From Clostridia bacterium (GTDB lineage Bacteria > Bacillota_A > Clostridia > Christensenellales > Aristaeellaceae), in NCBI GenBank assembly GCA_017432405.1, contig JAFRJF010000084.1:1-38266 (forward strand): 38,266 bases of DNA, given 5' to 3'. The notes under the pieces were generated by a model, which was not told the origin of the DNA, made no database searches, and saw nothing but the letters and a program-made list of their open reading frames with translations. Below, one piece after another: positions 23,363-31,899 of the stretch. The position numbers and the translations under genes are program-made. Each line of letters begins with the position of its first letter. Within the stretch, counting starts at the first letter, position 1.

Positions 23363-24237
23363 TAGCTCCTCCCAGTGATGTGCAGGAAGTCTACGTTCGA
23401 GCCGCCGCTCAACGCCGTCACCACGTCGATGTCGAACTTGCCACCGAGCAGAGACGATTCGGTGTGAACGCTGTTCGCCACAAAGTGTCCGTCGGCGTCG
23501 AACCCAGCGAGAGCGTTAGGGTTGAGCTGTCCGTTCCTCTTCCACCAAGCGCTCGTGTCATCGCCCTTGTAAAAGAAGATGTCCGTTGCTTCGGCCTTGA
23601 GGCTCGCGGCGGCTTCGCTCTCACCGATGATGACGCCTGCCGGTACACCTGCGGTATTCGACGGACCCAGTATGCGGACCCACGAGCTTATTTCTTTGAC
23701 GGTCGTCTGGAACGGGAACGCGTCCGGGTTGTCGTTGTTGTTGAGTACGTTAATCGTGGACGTCAACCTGTTCTCGGTCTCTGTCGCCGTTTGCGAGATG
23801 CTGTTGATGTTCGTCTGCTGGGCGGTATACAACGCCGGGTATACCGGGTCGTCGTTTTCGTCCGTGGCGGTTCCGTCAACATATTCCTTGAGCCAGACGT
23901 AGCCAGCGTGTGACTCGCTGACAGCAGTGTTGATGCTGTCGGATAGCTGCTGTATGACAGACGTGTTCGTCTGTGTGTCAATCTGGAGTATGCCCCATAC
24001 CGTGTTGACGGATTGGTTAAGGGCCGCGAGACCTTCCTGGCTCGACGTAATGCGGGACGACATTACGTTTAGCTGCTGCTCGCCGCCCTCCCATATCTTC
24101 AAGAGCTCATTGGTGATGGTCCTAAAGTTGTCGTTGAGGCGCTCCTCATTCACGTCCTGCGCGATGCGTGCCGCGTCCGTCTTGTCGCCGGTCTTCGGCA
24201 GGATGATAGCGTATAGCGCTTTCATTCTGTTGCTCAT
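23362..24237 (-). CDS. tail-associated protein with helical stalk
   Basis: This encodes 291 residues, with GGAGGGA upstream. The N-terminal ~150 residues are helical, with heptad-like spacing (NEERLNDNFRTITNELLKIWEGGEQQLNVM, SSRITSSQEGLAALNQSVNTVWGIL), like trimeric fibre stalks. The C-terminal ~120 residues are beta-rich (GVIIGESEAAASLKAEATDIFFYKGDD), similar to domains at the end of minor tail proteins. It lies between the propeller-like tail protein and the fibre, so a fibre-attachment role is likely. Confidence 0.55.
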   Translation of the reverse strand: MSNRMKALYAIILPKTGDKTDAARIAQDVNEERLNDNFRTITNELLKIWEGGEQQLNVMSSRITSSQEGLAALNQSVNTVWGILQIDTQTNTSVIQQLSDSINTAVSESHAGYVWLKEYVDGTATDENDDPVYPALYTAQQTNINSISQTATETENRLTSTINVLNNNDNPDAFPFQTTVKEISSWVRILGPSNTAGVPAGVIIGESEAAASLKAEATDIFFYKGDDTSAWWKRNGQLNPNALAGFDADGHFVANSVHTESSLLGGKFDIDVVTALSGGSNVDFLHITGRS

Positions 24238-24243
24238 GCTTCG

Positions 24244-25932
24244 CTATCCCTCCATCTCGCTGATTGCGTAAAGGTTGATGCCGCCGTGGAACGTGAACGC
24301 GCCGCCGTCGATGTTCTCGAACTTGTACTGGATGAAGTACTGTCGGTCCGTCTGGAAATGGAGCATCGTGTAGCCAGCACGTGCTGTCAACGGCGTGAGC
24401 GTCTTGTTGTGCGAGAGGTAGTCGCCGATGACCGTGACCTTTGCACCGTCGCCCGTGATGTGCGAGTAGAGTGCCATCGCCTGATGCCGGTTCATCTTGC
24501 GGCCAAAGTCTGTCGGCTGCGTGAGCCAGTATGCCGCGATGGGCGTGCCGTCGTAGCTCGTGCCCTGCTCGAACTGGCAGACGTAGCGGTTGGGTGTCAG
24601 CACGTAGATGTCGGAGCCGATGGCGGCGATGTCGCACATCTGGAACCCGTCACGAATCATGTACGAGTTCCGCGTGATGTCGAGCATGATGATGGTGTCG
24701 TCGTAGGCGGAATTGGCGTCAACCTTGCAGCTCATGTAGAGTCGGTTGTTCCAGAACGCGCTGCGGCTGTTGCTCACGTCGGGCCCCGCATCGAAGAACC
24801 TCCGCAGGTACTTCACACCGTTGTCCACAGGCACGACGCTCACGGAGTTGTAGGTGTAGATTCCGTTCGGCATCAATAGGTACGGTGCGTCGTACTTGAC
24901 GATGACGCCGTCGTTGCTCATCAAGTCGGACTCGTTGTCCACGCGCTCAAGGGTGTAGGTCGAGGGCCGGTCGCCGAACAGACGCCAGACGGAGTAGCGC
25001 TTCCAGATGATGAGCTGGTTGGACAAGGCCGTCAGCCCGATGATGTTGTCGTCGGACCCGTCGCCCACTTCCACGTAACCGCCGGACGCGTCGTAGGAGC
25101 CGTCCACACTGAGCCAGTCCTCGATGGTCCTGCCGTCGCCAGGGACGGCCGACCAGTAGAGACGGTACGGTGCGTCGGGGTCTCCGGCCGCGAACAGTCT
25201 GTTCGAGTACAGCTCCGTGTACGCTACCTTCTCGTCTGAGCCGCCGCCCCGAATCGTAACGGTGTCACCAGCCTCGGGGGTGCGGACGAGCGCGGCCGTC
25301 AGTACCACGGTAGTGCTCGTCGGGACGTCGTACACGTCGTAGTAAACGTCCGCGATGGTGATGCCGTATACCTGCGCACGCCTAATGGCCTCGTCGCTCA
25401 TGGCGGTGCTTAGTGTAACGGTCATCGTGTCCGTGTCATAACTGACGACGGTGCCGTCCTCGCCCTCCGCCGGATAGGAGTAGAGACCAGCACCGAACGC
25501 CGACGCGTCGTCGGTGTCGGTATAGATTTTGACCATTTTGCTCTGGCCGGTTGCCACGAGGATTACGTCGCTGTCGCCGATGCGCGTCTGGAGTGCATCT
25601 ACCTGTGTTGACGTGAGCGCCGGGCTAAACGCGTACACCTGCGTCCACGCGGTCGGCGTGCTCGCGTTCCACGCGTAGATGTATTCCTGTGTCACGGCGT
25701 AGAACTTCTTGGTGGGGCCCCGTACGGCGATGAGCTTGAGGAGACGCGCTTCGCCCGGGACCGGGACCTCTACGAGCTTCTCGTAGCCCTTGGCCACGCT
25801 TAGGTTCCCGTCGCCGGTCTCCATGTTCCGGGCTTCGTACGCGGACGTGATGGGCAGCAGCGTGCCGTCGAGCTGCTGCTGGATGCCGTACCACTCGGGG
25901 ATGCTATACCATTGTCCGGGTTTATAGGCCAT
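24244..25932 (-). CDS. tail tube/stabilisation protein, beta-propeller-like (P22 gp10-type candidate)
   Basis: This encodes 562 residues, with AAGGAGG upstream of ATG. The sequence is built of repeated short beta blades (LLKLIAVRGPTKKFYAVTQEYIYAWNA; NRLFAAGDPDAPYRLYWSAVPGDG; LIIWKRYSVWRLFGD; LLMPNGIYTYNSVSVVPVDNGVKYLRRF; DIYVLTPNRYVCQF), the pattern of propeller-type tail proteins that close the portal vertex in podoviruses. Gene order (capsid, adaptor, this, fibre) supports the assignment. I cannot tell a P22 gp10 homologue from a T7 gp12-like nozzle by eye. Confidence 0.6.
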   Translation of the reverse strand: MAYKPGQWYSIPEWYGIQQQLDGTLLPITSAYEARNMETGDGNLSVAKGYEKLVEVPVPGEARLLKLIAVRGPTKKFYAVTQEYIYAWNASTPTAWTQVYAFSPALTSTQVDALQTRIGDSDVILVATGQSKMVKIYTDTDDASAFGAGLYSYPAEGEDGTVVSYDTDTMTVTLSTAMSDEAIRRAQVYGITIADVYYDVYDVPTSTTVVLTAALVRTPEAGDTVTIRGGGSDEKVAYTELYSNRLFAAGDPDAPYRLYWSAVPGDGRTIEDWLSVDGSYDASGGYVEVGDGSDDNIIGLTALSNQLIIWKRYSVWRLFGDRPSTYTLERVDNESDLMSNDGVIVKYDAPYLLMPNGIYTYNSVSVVPVDNGVKYLRRFFDAGPDVSNSRSAFWNNRLYMSCKVDANSAYDDTIIMLDITRNSYMIRDGFQMCDIAAIGSDIYVLTPNRYVCQFEQGTSYDGTPIAAYWLTQPTDFGRKMNRHQAMALYSHITGDGAKVTVIGDYLSHNKTLTPLTARAGYTMLHFQTDRQYFIQYKFENIDGGAFTFHGGINLYAISEMEG

Positions 25933-25946
25933 GAGGTATGCCCTCC

Positions 25947-26597
25947 TTACTCGAAGTGGTAGTTCTTGAACTGAAAGCTGTCGGGCGTAGCCAGCGTCTC
26001 ACGCTGGAGCTGGTAGACTTTCTGGTTGAACAGGCTGAAATACGCGCTGGACGTGCCCTGCGTGCTGGGGTCCTGGCCGCACTGCTCACGGGCCCGGACG
26101 TACAGGGGGATGAGCTCGTGAAGGTGCGTGGGCAGGTCCGGGGAGTCAGGCTCGGCTGGCGCCTCGTTCTCAAGCGAGCTCACGTCCATAGGCGTGGGCA
26201 CGTACAGGTACTCGACGGCCACGTAGTCTCCATCCTTGACGTCTTTGCCCCACACGTGGATGAAGGGGGCGCCGTGGACGAACTGCTCGAAATGCAGTGG
26301 CTTCTTGTCCCAGAGCACGGTGAACGAGGAATCGTCGCTGTTGTAGTCGGCGGGGAGCACCTTCGTGATGCGCTTGCAGGCGTGCGAGAAGTCGCTGGAC
26401 GTGATGTCGAAGCCGGGGTACTCGGGGCCCTCGAGCTGGGTGAAGTCAATCATGCACGCCTTGAACCTGCGAGCAATCTCGTTGACGGCCTCGTTGGCGT
26501 ACATGGTGAACTTCTTGGCGTACATGGCGACGGTGTCCGCCTCGGTGCCCCTGTCGAGCTCAATAAGCGTCGCCTCGATAATCTCTTTCAGGTTCAT
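25947..26597 (-). CDS. head-tail adaptor protein
   Basis: This encodes 216 residues, with AAGGAGAGATAC before ATG. The N-terminus (NLKEIIEATLIELDRG, YANEAVNEIARRFK) is helical, as in podovirus adaptor proteins of the P22 gp4 / T7 gp11 type that bind under the portal. A beta-rich middle and C-terminal helices (HELIPLYVRAREQCGQD, FNQKVYQLQRE) complete it. The position right after the capsid operon block fits. Family assignment is by layout, not by a diagnostic motif. Confidence 0.6.
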   Translation of the reverse strand: MNLKEIIEATLIELDRGTEADTVAMYAKKFTMYANEAVNEIARRFKACMIDFTQLEGPEYPGFDITSSDFSHACKRITKVLPADYNSDDSSFTVLWDKKPLHFEQFVHGAPFIHVWGKDVKDGDYVAVEYLYVPTPMDVSSLENEAPAEPDSPDLPTHLHELIPLYVRAREQCGQDPSTQGTSSAYFSLFNQKVYQLQRETLATPDSFQFKNYHFE

Positions 26598-26607
26598 GTA
26601 TCTCTCC

Positions 26608-26952
26608 TTAGTTCAGTTTCTTGCTGGTATTCTGGAACTCAGCTATGAACGGGCTCTTGCGCTCACGACGCATGAGCACATCGTTGATGGCCGCGTACAG
26701 GCTCTTCGGGTGCGTAAGGACTTCGCCGCGCTTGAAGCGGTAGTTGATGCCGTTGAGGCAATACTCGAAGAACTGGTCGCCGGAACTCAGCGACGGGTCG
26801 CGGGGGATTACATAGCTGACGGTCTCTTCTGGTTTCACAGGCTCGGGCTTGGTCGGGATAGCGTCTTCAATCTGCTCTGCGGTGCGAGCGGGGGCGACCT
26901 TCTTGGGTGCGCGAGTCGTTTTCTTGGTCTCGGTCTTCTTAGTCGTTGCCAT
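26608..26952 (-). CDS. small Lys-rich virion-associated protein, 114 aa
   Basis: AGGAGG lies 12 nt before ATG. The first ~30 residues are Lys/Thr/Ala-rich and disordered (KKTETKKTTRAPKKVAPARTAEQ), a nucleic-acid-binding type tail. The rest forms a small domain (FFEYCLNGINYRFKRGEVLTHPKSLYAAINDVLMRRE). Its place between major capsid protein and adaptor suggests a minor head protein. No family is recognised. Confidence 0.5.
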   Translation of the reverse strand: MATTKKTETKKTTRAPKKVAPARTAEQIEDAIPTKPEPVKPEETVSYVIPRDPSLSSGDQFFEYCLNGINYRFKRGEVLTHPKSLYAAINDVLMRRERKSPFIAEFQNTSKKLN

Positions 26953-26984
26953 CTTTTCACTTAGCCTCCTTGTATTCTTTTGCT

Positions 26985-27040
26985 ATAAAAATAGGGGAGG
27001 GGAGGGGGAAGGAGGCAACAAGAACCCCTGCCCCTCCCCT
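26985..27040 (-). terminator. intrinsic terminator/attenuator after the major capsid gene
   Basis: On the minus strand AGGGGAGGGG (27040-27031) pairs perfectly with CCCCTCCCCT (27002-26993). The stem is extended by further inner G/C pairs and is followed by ATTTTTAT. It lies 32 bp after the capsid stop. Partial read-through would give high capsid and lower tail gene expression. The G runs could also form a quadruplex. Confidence 0.75.
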
Positions 27041-27071
27041 CGGGTCTGAGAGATGTTGGGTTGGTTACAGA

Positions 27072-28280
27072 TTACGCATGAGCCGCGTGGTGGATGTTGA
27101 TAATCCAGAGCGGGTTGAGGACCTTGGCGGTGTAGCCCAGAATCTTCGCGCCGACGGTGCTGCGCTGGTCGAGGGGGTCAGCCGTGCCAGCGGAGCCACG
27201 GGGCTTGATGATGGTCTGGAGCACGCCAGAGCCAGCGATGTCGATGTCGCCGTAGGCGTCGGCACCGAAGATGAGGCTGTTGTGCAGCGTGACGCCAGCC
27301 TTGGTGGAAGCGTCGATGGCGCCGCAGTCGGTGGAGTAGACGATGGCGTTGGCGGTCAGGGACGCGGTGGCGGACAGCTTCACGGTCTTGGTCGCGGGCG
27401 TGTAGGAGCCGGTAGAGGCCAGCGTGTACTCCGTGGAGCCAATCATGATTTTGTTGCCGCCGGTGGAGAGGTACGCGACCTCAGCGTCGGTGGGGTCATT
27501 CTTCAGCACGAAGGTGGCGCTGGAGCTGGTGTTCGCGTTGACGGCGTTGAGGACGCTCTGGGAGTCCACCTTGCCCTCGGTGGTCTCCACGAACACGACG
27601 CCAAACAGGCGGCCAATCTCTCCGGAGTAAATCTGCTCCGCGTTGCTGTACTTGGACACATCCTGCCACAGGGAGTCGCTCTGGAGGTCGTAGGTGGCAT
27701 AGGGGTCCACGATGCAGACGAAGTGACCGGAGCGGCCATTACCGGAGAACCGGCGGGCCTTGTTGTTCTTCAAGGTACGCACGGCCTTCCGAATCTCGTC
27801 CACGGTCAGGTAGGACGTGGCGGTGACGGTGCCAGCATTGGCGCCACCACCAGCGAACTGGTCGGAGGCGTCGGCAATCATGGCGTCACGGGTCACGTTG
27901 TCGGCGACGATACCGAGCTGCTCACCCAGGAGCTCTGCGGCGTCGTCGATGACGGGGTCGTAGGCGGTCAGGTCGAGCAGGTCAGAGATTTCGACGTAGG
28001 CACCATACTGCTCGATGGTGGCCTCCACCTTGGTCTGGCCGAGGGACTGGCTGGAGGGGGTCACGCCCTCAGTGAGCTTCTGGGTCACTTTGTCGGGGGT
28101 GAACAGGGTCCAGCGGCGGAACTCGACGGTCTTGCCGTTGTTGCGGGGGACGGGCCGCTTCTGGCCGAACTGGGCGTAGACGAGCTGCGCCTTGGCCCAT
28201 TCGAGCAGGGTACGGTCATACCACGTTTTGTTCAGATACGTGGTCGGTGCGGCGGTGTTGATAGTGGTCTGGGTAGCCAT
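27072..28280 (-). CDS. major capsid protein, N4-gp56 family-like
   Basis: This encodes 402 residues, with AAAGGAG 8-9 nt before ATG. The N-terminal third carries the family's characteristic series: YLNKTWYDRTLLEWAKAQLVYAQFGQKRPVPRN, then GKTVEFRRW, LTEGVTP, and EQYGAYVEISDLLDLTAYDPVIDDAAELLGEQ. The fold is expected to be HK97-like. It forms the icosahedral shell with the scaffold encoded just upstream. Genes of this family are usual in N4-like and many gut podoviruses; here it accompanies a P22-type portal. Confidence 0.88.
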   Translation of the reverse strand: MATQTTINTAAPTTYLNKTWYDRTLLEWAKAQLVYAQFGQKRPVPRNNGKTVEFRRWTLFTPDKVTQKLTEGVTPSSQSLGQTKVEATIEQYGAYVEISDLLDLTAYDPVIDDAAELLGEQLGIVADNVTRDAMIADASDQFAGGGANAGTVTATSYLTVDEIRKAVRTLKNNKARRFSGNGRSGHFVCIVDPYATYDLQSDSLWQDVSKYSNAEQIYSGEIGRLFGVVFVETTEGKVDSQSVLNAVNANTSSSATFVLKNDPTDAEVAYLSTGGNKIMIGSTEYTLASTGSYTPATKTVKLSATASLTANAIVYSTDCGAIDASTKAGVTLHNSLIFGADAYGDIDIAGSGVLQTIIKPRGSAGTADPLDQRSTVGAKILGYTAKVLNPLWIINIHHAAHA

Positions 28281-28308
28281 AGGTTATTTCTCCTTTGTGA
28301 TTAGATTT

Positions 28309-29127
28309 TTAGGAGAGACGAACCTTCTTGTTATTCAGCACGGCCTGGCGGATTTCCGCCCTTTTCTTGTAGTAGTCGGCAGAGCTGATGGCGGAGTAGT
28401 CCGTCGGTGCACTCTGCTTGTTGGAAGAGGTCGGACGCATCGGCGCGGGGCCGGACTGCCGCCTCGCAAGCTCCTGCGCGGGACCGTGTTCAGCGGCCCA
28501 AATGCGCATGGCCGCCGGGGCGCCGTACTCAACGATGTTGTTGTACGTGTCCTGGTCGAGGCTCTGCTGGATGTCGAAGCCCTGCGGGAGCTGGCCCGCC
28601 TTGTACATGTTGGCGAGCTCTGCGCCTACGCACTGCGCCTGCGCCTCGGGTGTCTCTGCCTGCGGTGCCTGCTGAAAAGAGGGTTGTCTCTGTTGGGGGG
28701 TTGCGTTCCCACTGAGCAGGTCCTTGTAGAACTGCTTGGGGTCTCTGGCGTATGCGTCGGCTTTCGCGTCAAGGCGCTCCTGCTGGATGCGCTGGTACGC
28801 CTCGTTGCGGCTGATGCCGTCGCGCTTCGCACGCTCGTCAAGGTAGAGGGCACCGAGCTGCCACTCGGGGCTCTGCTCGTACTTCTCGCGCTCCTTGGCG
28901 AGGCGCTTGCCGAACGCCGCGTCAATGTCTTTCTGGCTCTTGAACTGCGTCCCGTCGGCGGGCGGATTTGCCGCGTTCGCGGCATCGACCGGATTATCAG
29001 AGCCAGTTTGTGAATCGCCCTGGGGCGATACGCTAATGGTCACTTCCTCGACAGGGGAATCCTGCGCGTCGGCCACAGCCATGTCGGGGGCAACACTTTC
29101 GACCGGGGTCTCGTAATTGTCAGGCAT
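28309..29127 (-). CDS. scaffolding protein
   Basis: This encodes 272 residues, strongly acidic at the N-terminus and rich in Gln/Ala/Glu, with long predicted helices (DIDAAFGKRLAKEREKYEQSP, RNEAYQRIQQERLDAKADAYARD) and a basic C-terminal helix (YYKKRAEIRQAVLNNKKVRL). Scaffolds usually bind the coat protein through such a short basic C-terminal helix. Position between portal and major capsid protein is classical. It should be lost from the mature capsid. Confidence 0.7.
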   Translation of the reverse strand: MPDNYETPVESVAPDMAVADAQDSPVEEVTISVSPQGDSQTGSDNPVDAANAANPPADGTQFKSQKDIDAAFGKRLAKEREKYEQSPEWQLGALYLDERAKRDGISRNEAYQRIQQERLDAKADAYARDPKQFYKDLLSGNATPQQRQPSFQQAPQAETPEAQAQCVGAELANMYKAGQLPQGFDIQQSLDQDTYNNIVEYGAPAAMRIWAAEHGPAQELARRQSGPAPMRPTSSNKQSAPTDYSAISSADYYKKRAEIRQAVLNNKKVRLS

Positions 29128-29181
29128 AAAATCCTTTCATGTCTCGCCCGTTGCGGTCGGCGTCACCGTGATTTATCAATA

Positions 29182-31053
29182 TCAGCCAATGCTCTGTGCG
29201 AGCGCGGCTGCATCGACCGGTTGTGCGGCAGGCGCCTGCGGAGCCGGGGCTTGCTCTCCCCCGCCCCCGAGCCCTGCCTGGATTTGTTTCATGGCGCTCT
29301 GGTACTGCCCGAGCTCCTCGCTCATCTGCTGGAGCTGCGCCTGCATCTGCGCGTTCTGCTGCTGGAGGGCGAGCATCCCGCCGTGCTGGGCTTTCCTGAT
29401 GGTGTCGAGAATCTGCTCCTTGTCGTCCATCTCGAGCGCCTCCATCATGATGAGCGGGTCGGCGGTCTGCTGGAACATGTTGATGAACTGGAGCACGAGC
29501 TCGTTGTGGGCCATGCGGGAGAAACGGGTCTGCCTGCTGGTCTTGATGCTTATGAGCGCCTCGATGGGAACGCGGCGGCCCTCGCCGTCGCCCCGGTAGA
29601 GGGACCTGGAGTCGAACGGGAGAATCTGCGGCTGGCCGCCCACGGTGATGACGACTTCCCTCGGCACGATGTCCTTCTCGCGCATAATCTCAATCATCAT
29701 CCTGACGCACTCTTTGAAGCCGCGCTGGAGCTCACGAGCTTCCATACGGCTCCTCTTCGTGCTCATGTCCTGGAGCGCGGTGATGGCGCTGGCGGCGGTG
29801 ACGCCACCGGCGGTCTGCCCACGCGACTGGTCGTTCGAGCCCGCCTCGTTCTTGATGCTCTGTTGCATCATCTGGGCGAAGTTCATGAGATAGCTGGGGA
29901 GGGGCTGGGTGTCCATCCACTTCACAGCGGCCTCGAGATTGCCCTGTACCTCGATGGCCTCGCGGGAAAAGTCCCTCACGTCCTCAATGTCGACCAGCCC
30001 CTCCTGGATGAACAGCCGAGGCGTCCGGGCCCTCAGCGCGTTCTCGAGCAGAATGGCGTTCAGCTTGTCGGCGTAACGCTGCGTGTCCTTGAAGAGGTCG
30101 CAAATGCCGAGCCCCAGGGCGCTGCCCTTCTGCGGGTACAGCACGCAAATCCTAAACGGGAACCTGCCGTTCTCGTAGTAGCCGTTGGGGTAGGTGAGCT
30201 TCGAGTCTTCGATGACCTGGTGCCCCGCGACCCTCACGAAATGCACGGCGGTGGTGCGTCTCTCCGCGTCGAACTCCTTGAGCCAAATCTCGATGAGTCT
30301 CAGGGACTTCGTGCGCTCTGGCTCTGTCGTGCTCTCGATACGGTCCGCCTCGATGAGCCCCTCGTCGCCGGTCATGAACGGGTAGATGTCGGGGTAGTGC
30401 TGCTTGAACCAGTCCCACGGCTTCACGTCGAGGACGAAGCACGCACGGCCGTCCTGCAAATTCGGGGTCTGCGGGTCGCACATGAAGTTCTTGTTCATGA
30501 CGTAGTTGGTGTACACGCCGCCGAGTCCGTTGTTTGCGAGCGGGTCGTGGCCAGCCTCGAACACGCACCAGCCGTCTTGCAGGAAGTCCTGCACGCCCTT
30601 GACGTACTCGCCCTCCCAGTCGCAGGCGTCGAGCTCCTGTTCGACGACCTTGGTGAGGACCTTGGCCGTGACCATCGGCGATTCACCAGCGGCGTCCGGG
30701 AGGATGACCGCCTCGGGCAGCTCGTCCATCAGGTCGGCCTTGATGTTCTCGATACAGCTCGTAATCATCGGCGTGGCCATGCGCGGTTTGCGGTCGCCAC
30801 GCACGACCTCGGCGTCGTTCTCGCCCCAGTACGTGCCCTCGTAGATGGTCACGTTGTCGTCGAGCCTTTGCCACTCGTCGCGGTAGTACGTCATGCGGTA
30901 CTCTTCAAAGAGCCCGTAGATGGCGTCGATGAACTCGATGTCGCCGGGGTCGCCGGGCTTGTGCTCGCGGCCAATGCCCGCGTAAATCTTTTCCATCCCG
31001 CTGAGGGGGATGATGGCTTCGGGTTCGTTTTGCTTTTTGCTCTGCTTCGGCAT
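29182..31053 (-). CDS. portal protein (P22-type)
   Basis: This encodes 623 residues. AAGGAGG before the ATG overlaps the stop codon of the downstream TerL half, so the two are translationally coupled. Features of podovirus portals are visible: an early RRDEWQRLDDN-like helix, PRMATPMITSCIENIKADLMDELPE, the central wing (CDPQTPN, VKPWDWFKQHYPD), PFRICVLYPQKGSALGLGICDLFKDTQRYADKLNAILLENALRA for stem and clip, and a Gln-rich C-terminal helix (~565-600) like the P22 barrel. It forms the dodecameric ring through which DNA is packaged and on which TerL docks. Confidence 0.85.
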   Translation of the reverse strand: MPKQSKKQNEPEAIIPLSGMEKIYAGIGREHKPGDPGDIEFIDAIYGLFEEYRMTYYRDEWQRLDDNVTIYEGTYWGENDAEVVRGDRKPRMATPMITSCIENIKADLMDELPEAVILPDAAGESPMVTAKVLTKVVEQELDACDWEGEYVKGVQDFLQDGWCVFEAGHDPLANNGLGGVYTNYVMNKNFMCDPQTPNLQDGRACFVLDVKPWDWFKQHYPDIYPFMTGDEGLIEADRIESTTEPERTKSLRLIEIWLKEFDAERRTTAVHFVRVAGHQVIEDSKLTYPNGYYENGRFPFRICVLYPQKGSALGLGICDLFKDTQRYADKLNAILLENALRARTPRLFIQEGLVDIEDVRDFSREAIEVQGNLEAAVKWMDTQPLPSYLMNFAQMMQQSIKNEAGSNDQSRGQTAGGVTAASAITALQDMSTKRSRMEARELQRGFKECVRMMIEIMREKDIVPREVVITVGGQPQILPFDSRSLYRGDGEGRRVPIEALISIKTSRQTRFSRMAHNELVLQFINMFQQTADPLIMMEALEMDDKEQILDTIRKAQHGGMLALQQQNAQMQAQLQQMSEELGQYQSAMKQIQAGLGGGGEQAPAPQAPAAQPVDAAALAQSIG

Positions 31054-31068
31054 TATCTGTCTGCCTCC

Positions 31069-31317
31069 TTACGCATAAAAAAAGCCTCCCTCGTTATTCT
31101 TACGGGGGAGGGGTGTCAATGGGTCAATGGCTATCAGCCGTTTCTTCTCGACCTCTTTGCGCTTCGCCGGTGAGGGCCGCGTCATCAGCCCGTAGCGGAA
31201 AGCCTCGCAGTTGTGAACGATGAATCCGCCGTTGATGGCGAAACAGTGCGTACCGTCCACCTCAAGGTTGTACACAGGCTCTTCGCCTATGCGTTTGACT
31301 GATATAACTCTTGCCAT
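31069..31317 (-). CDS. terL: terminase large subunit, C-terminal half: C-intein plus C-extein
   Basis: This encodes 82 residues. The ATG at 31317 is preceded by AGGAG at 9-nt spacing, located inside the HNH gene. Residues 1-36 are a C-intein: block F VYNLEVDGTHCFAINGG and block G FIVHN ending in the His-Asn that cyclises. Cys37 is the +1 nucleophile. The 46-residue C-extein begins CEAFRYGLMTRPS, the conserved end of a TerL nuclease domain. It cannot work alone and should be joined by trans-splicing to the product of 31900-33423. The two halves are in the same frame but separated by a stop and the HNH gene. Confidence 0.9.
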   Translation of the reverse strand: MARVISVKRIGEEPVYNLEVDGTHCFAINGGFIVHNCEAFRYGLMTRPSPAKRKEVEKKRLIAIDPLTPLPRKNNEGGFFYA

Positions 31318-31808
31318 TTTTCTGTTCTCCTGCGCCGTCTCAGCGCACGGGCTTTGCAGTTGTTTCCGCAATACTTCGCACCTTGCATGGCTCTCGATGT
31401 GAACCGCTTGCCACACATCTGGCACGTATACTCTTTGAACGTCGCGTTTTCCCACGCCCTGTTGAGAACGGCGCGGGAAACGTCCCTTGCCTCTTGCGTG
31501 TGATGCCACGCCTCCGTGAGCGGGCGAACCTTTTCGGCAAGCTCCCTCATTCTGGCTCGGTTTTCTTCTTTTCCGCTATGCTGGCTCAAATGGTCGGCGG
31601 CTGGCAACAGCTCAAGGTTCTCGATGCTGTTGTTGCTCCTGTCCTCATCCTTGTGATGGACGTGGTAGCCGTCCGGGATTGGCCCGTTGTGGTACTCCCA
31701 TACGGCGCGGTGAAGCCTGCGCCCGTTGTGCTGAAAGTAGAATCCGCAGAGGTAATAGCGCACGCCATTGAACTCTTGCTTCGTGTCGTCGATAATGATG
31801 GTTTCCAT
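31287..31808 (-). CDS. free-standing HNH homing endonuclease within the split intein locus
   Basis: This encodes 173 residues from ATG 31808 (AAAGGG upstream); an extension upstream to 31925 runs into the N-intein gene and lacks a ribosome site. The HNH_3 core is clear: LHRAVWEYHNGPIP, then GYHVHHKDEDRSNN (His51/His52, Asn60), IENLELLPAADHLSQH. The C-terminus has a zinc-finger-like CQMC/YCGNNC cluster (129, 132, 147, 151) and a run of arginines. It lies between the two halves of TerL in another frame and overlaps the start of the second by 31 nt. It should cut intein-free terL alleles and so spread the locus. Confidence 0.88.
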   Translation of the reverse strand: METIIIDDTKQEFNGVRYYLCGFYFQHNGRRLHRAVWEYHNGPIPDGYHVHHKDEDRSNNSIENLELLPAADHLSQHSGKEENRARMRELAEKVRPLTEAWHHTQEARDVSRAVLNRAWENATFKEYTCQMCGKRFTSRAMQGAKYCGNNCKARALRRRRRTEKWQELYQSNA

Positions 31809-31837
31809 TTGTCTCGCCCTTTCCCGCCCGTTGTTTG

Positions 31838-31897
31838 CCCACAAGAAAAGGAGAGGTGGGCGATACCTCTCCTCGGTTTGCAAGTCCGCTTGTGGGG
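31838..31897 (-). terminator. nested stem-loop and possible terminator between N-intein and HNH genes
   Basis: On the minus strand an inner perfect 9-bp stem AGGAGAGGT/ACCTCTCCT (31873-31865 with 31857-31849; 7-nt loop) is followed by TTTTC. Outer arms CCCACAAG (31896-31889) and CTTGTGGG (31845-31838) can close around it. The element fills most of the 91-nt gap after the N-intein stop. It could terminate or attenuate transcription before the HNH gene, or fold so as to limit HNH translation. Confidence 0.65.
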
Positions 31898-31899
31898 AT

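Noticed and set aside
26946..31173. Long plus-strand open frames opposite capsid and portal genes (26946-28304, 29221-31173)
   Set aside because: They are mirror frames of strongly supported genes, with the same skewed composition and no start signals.
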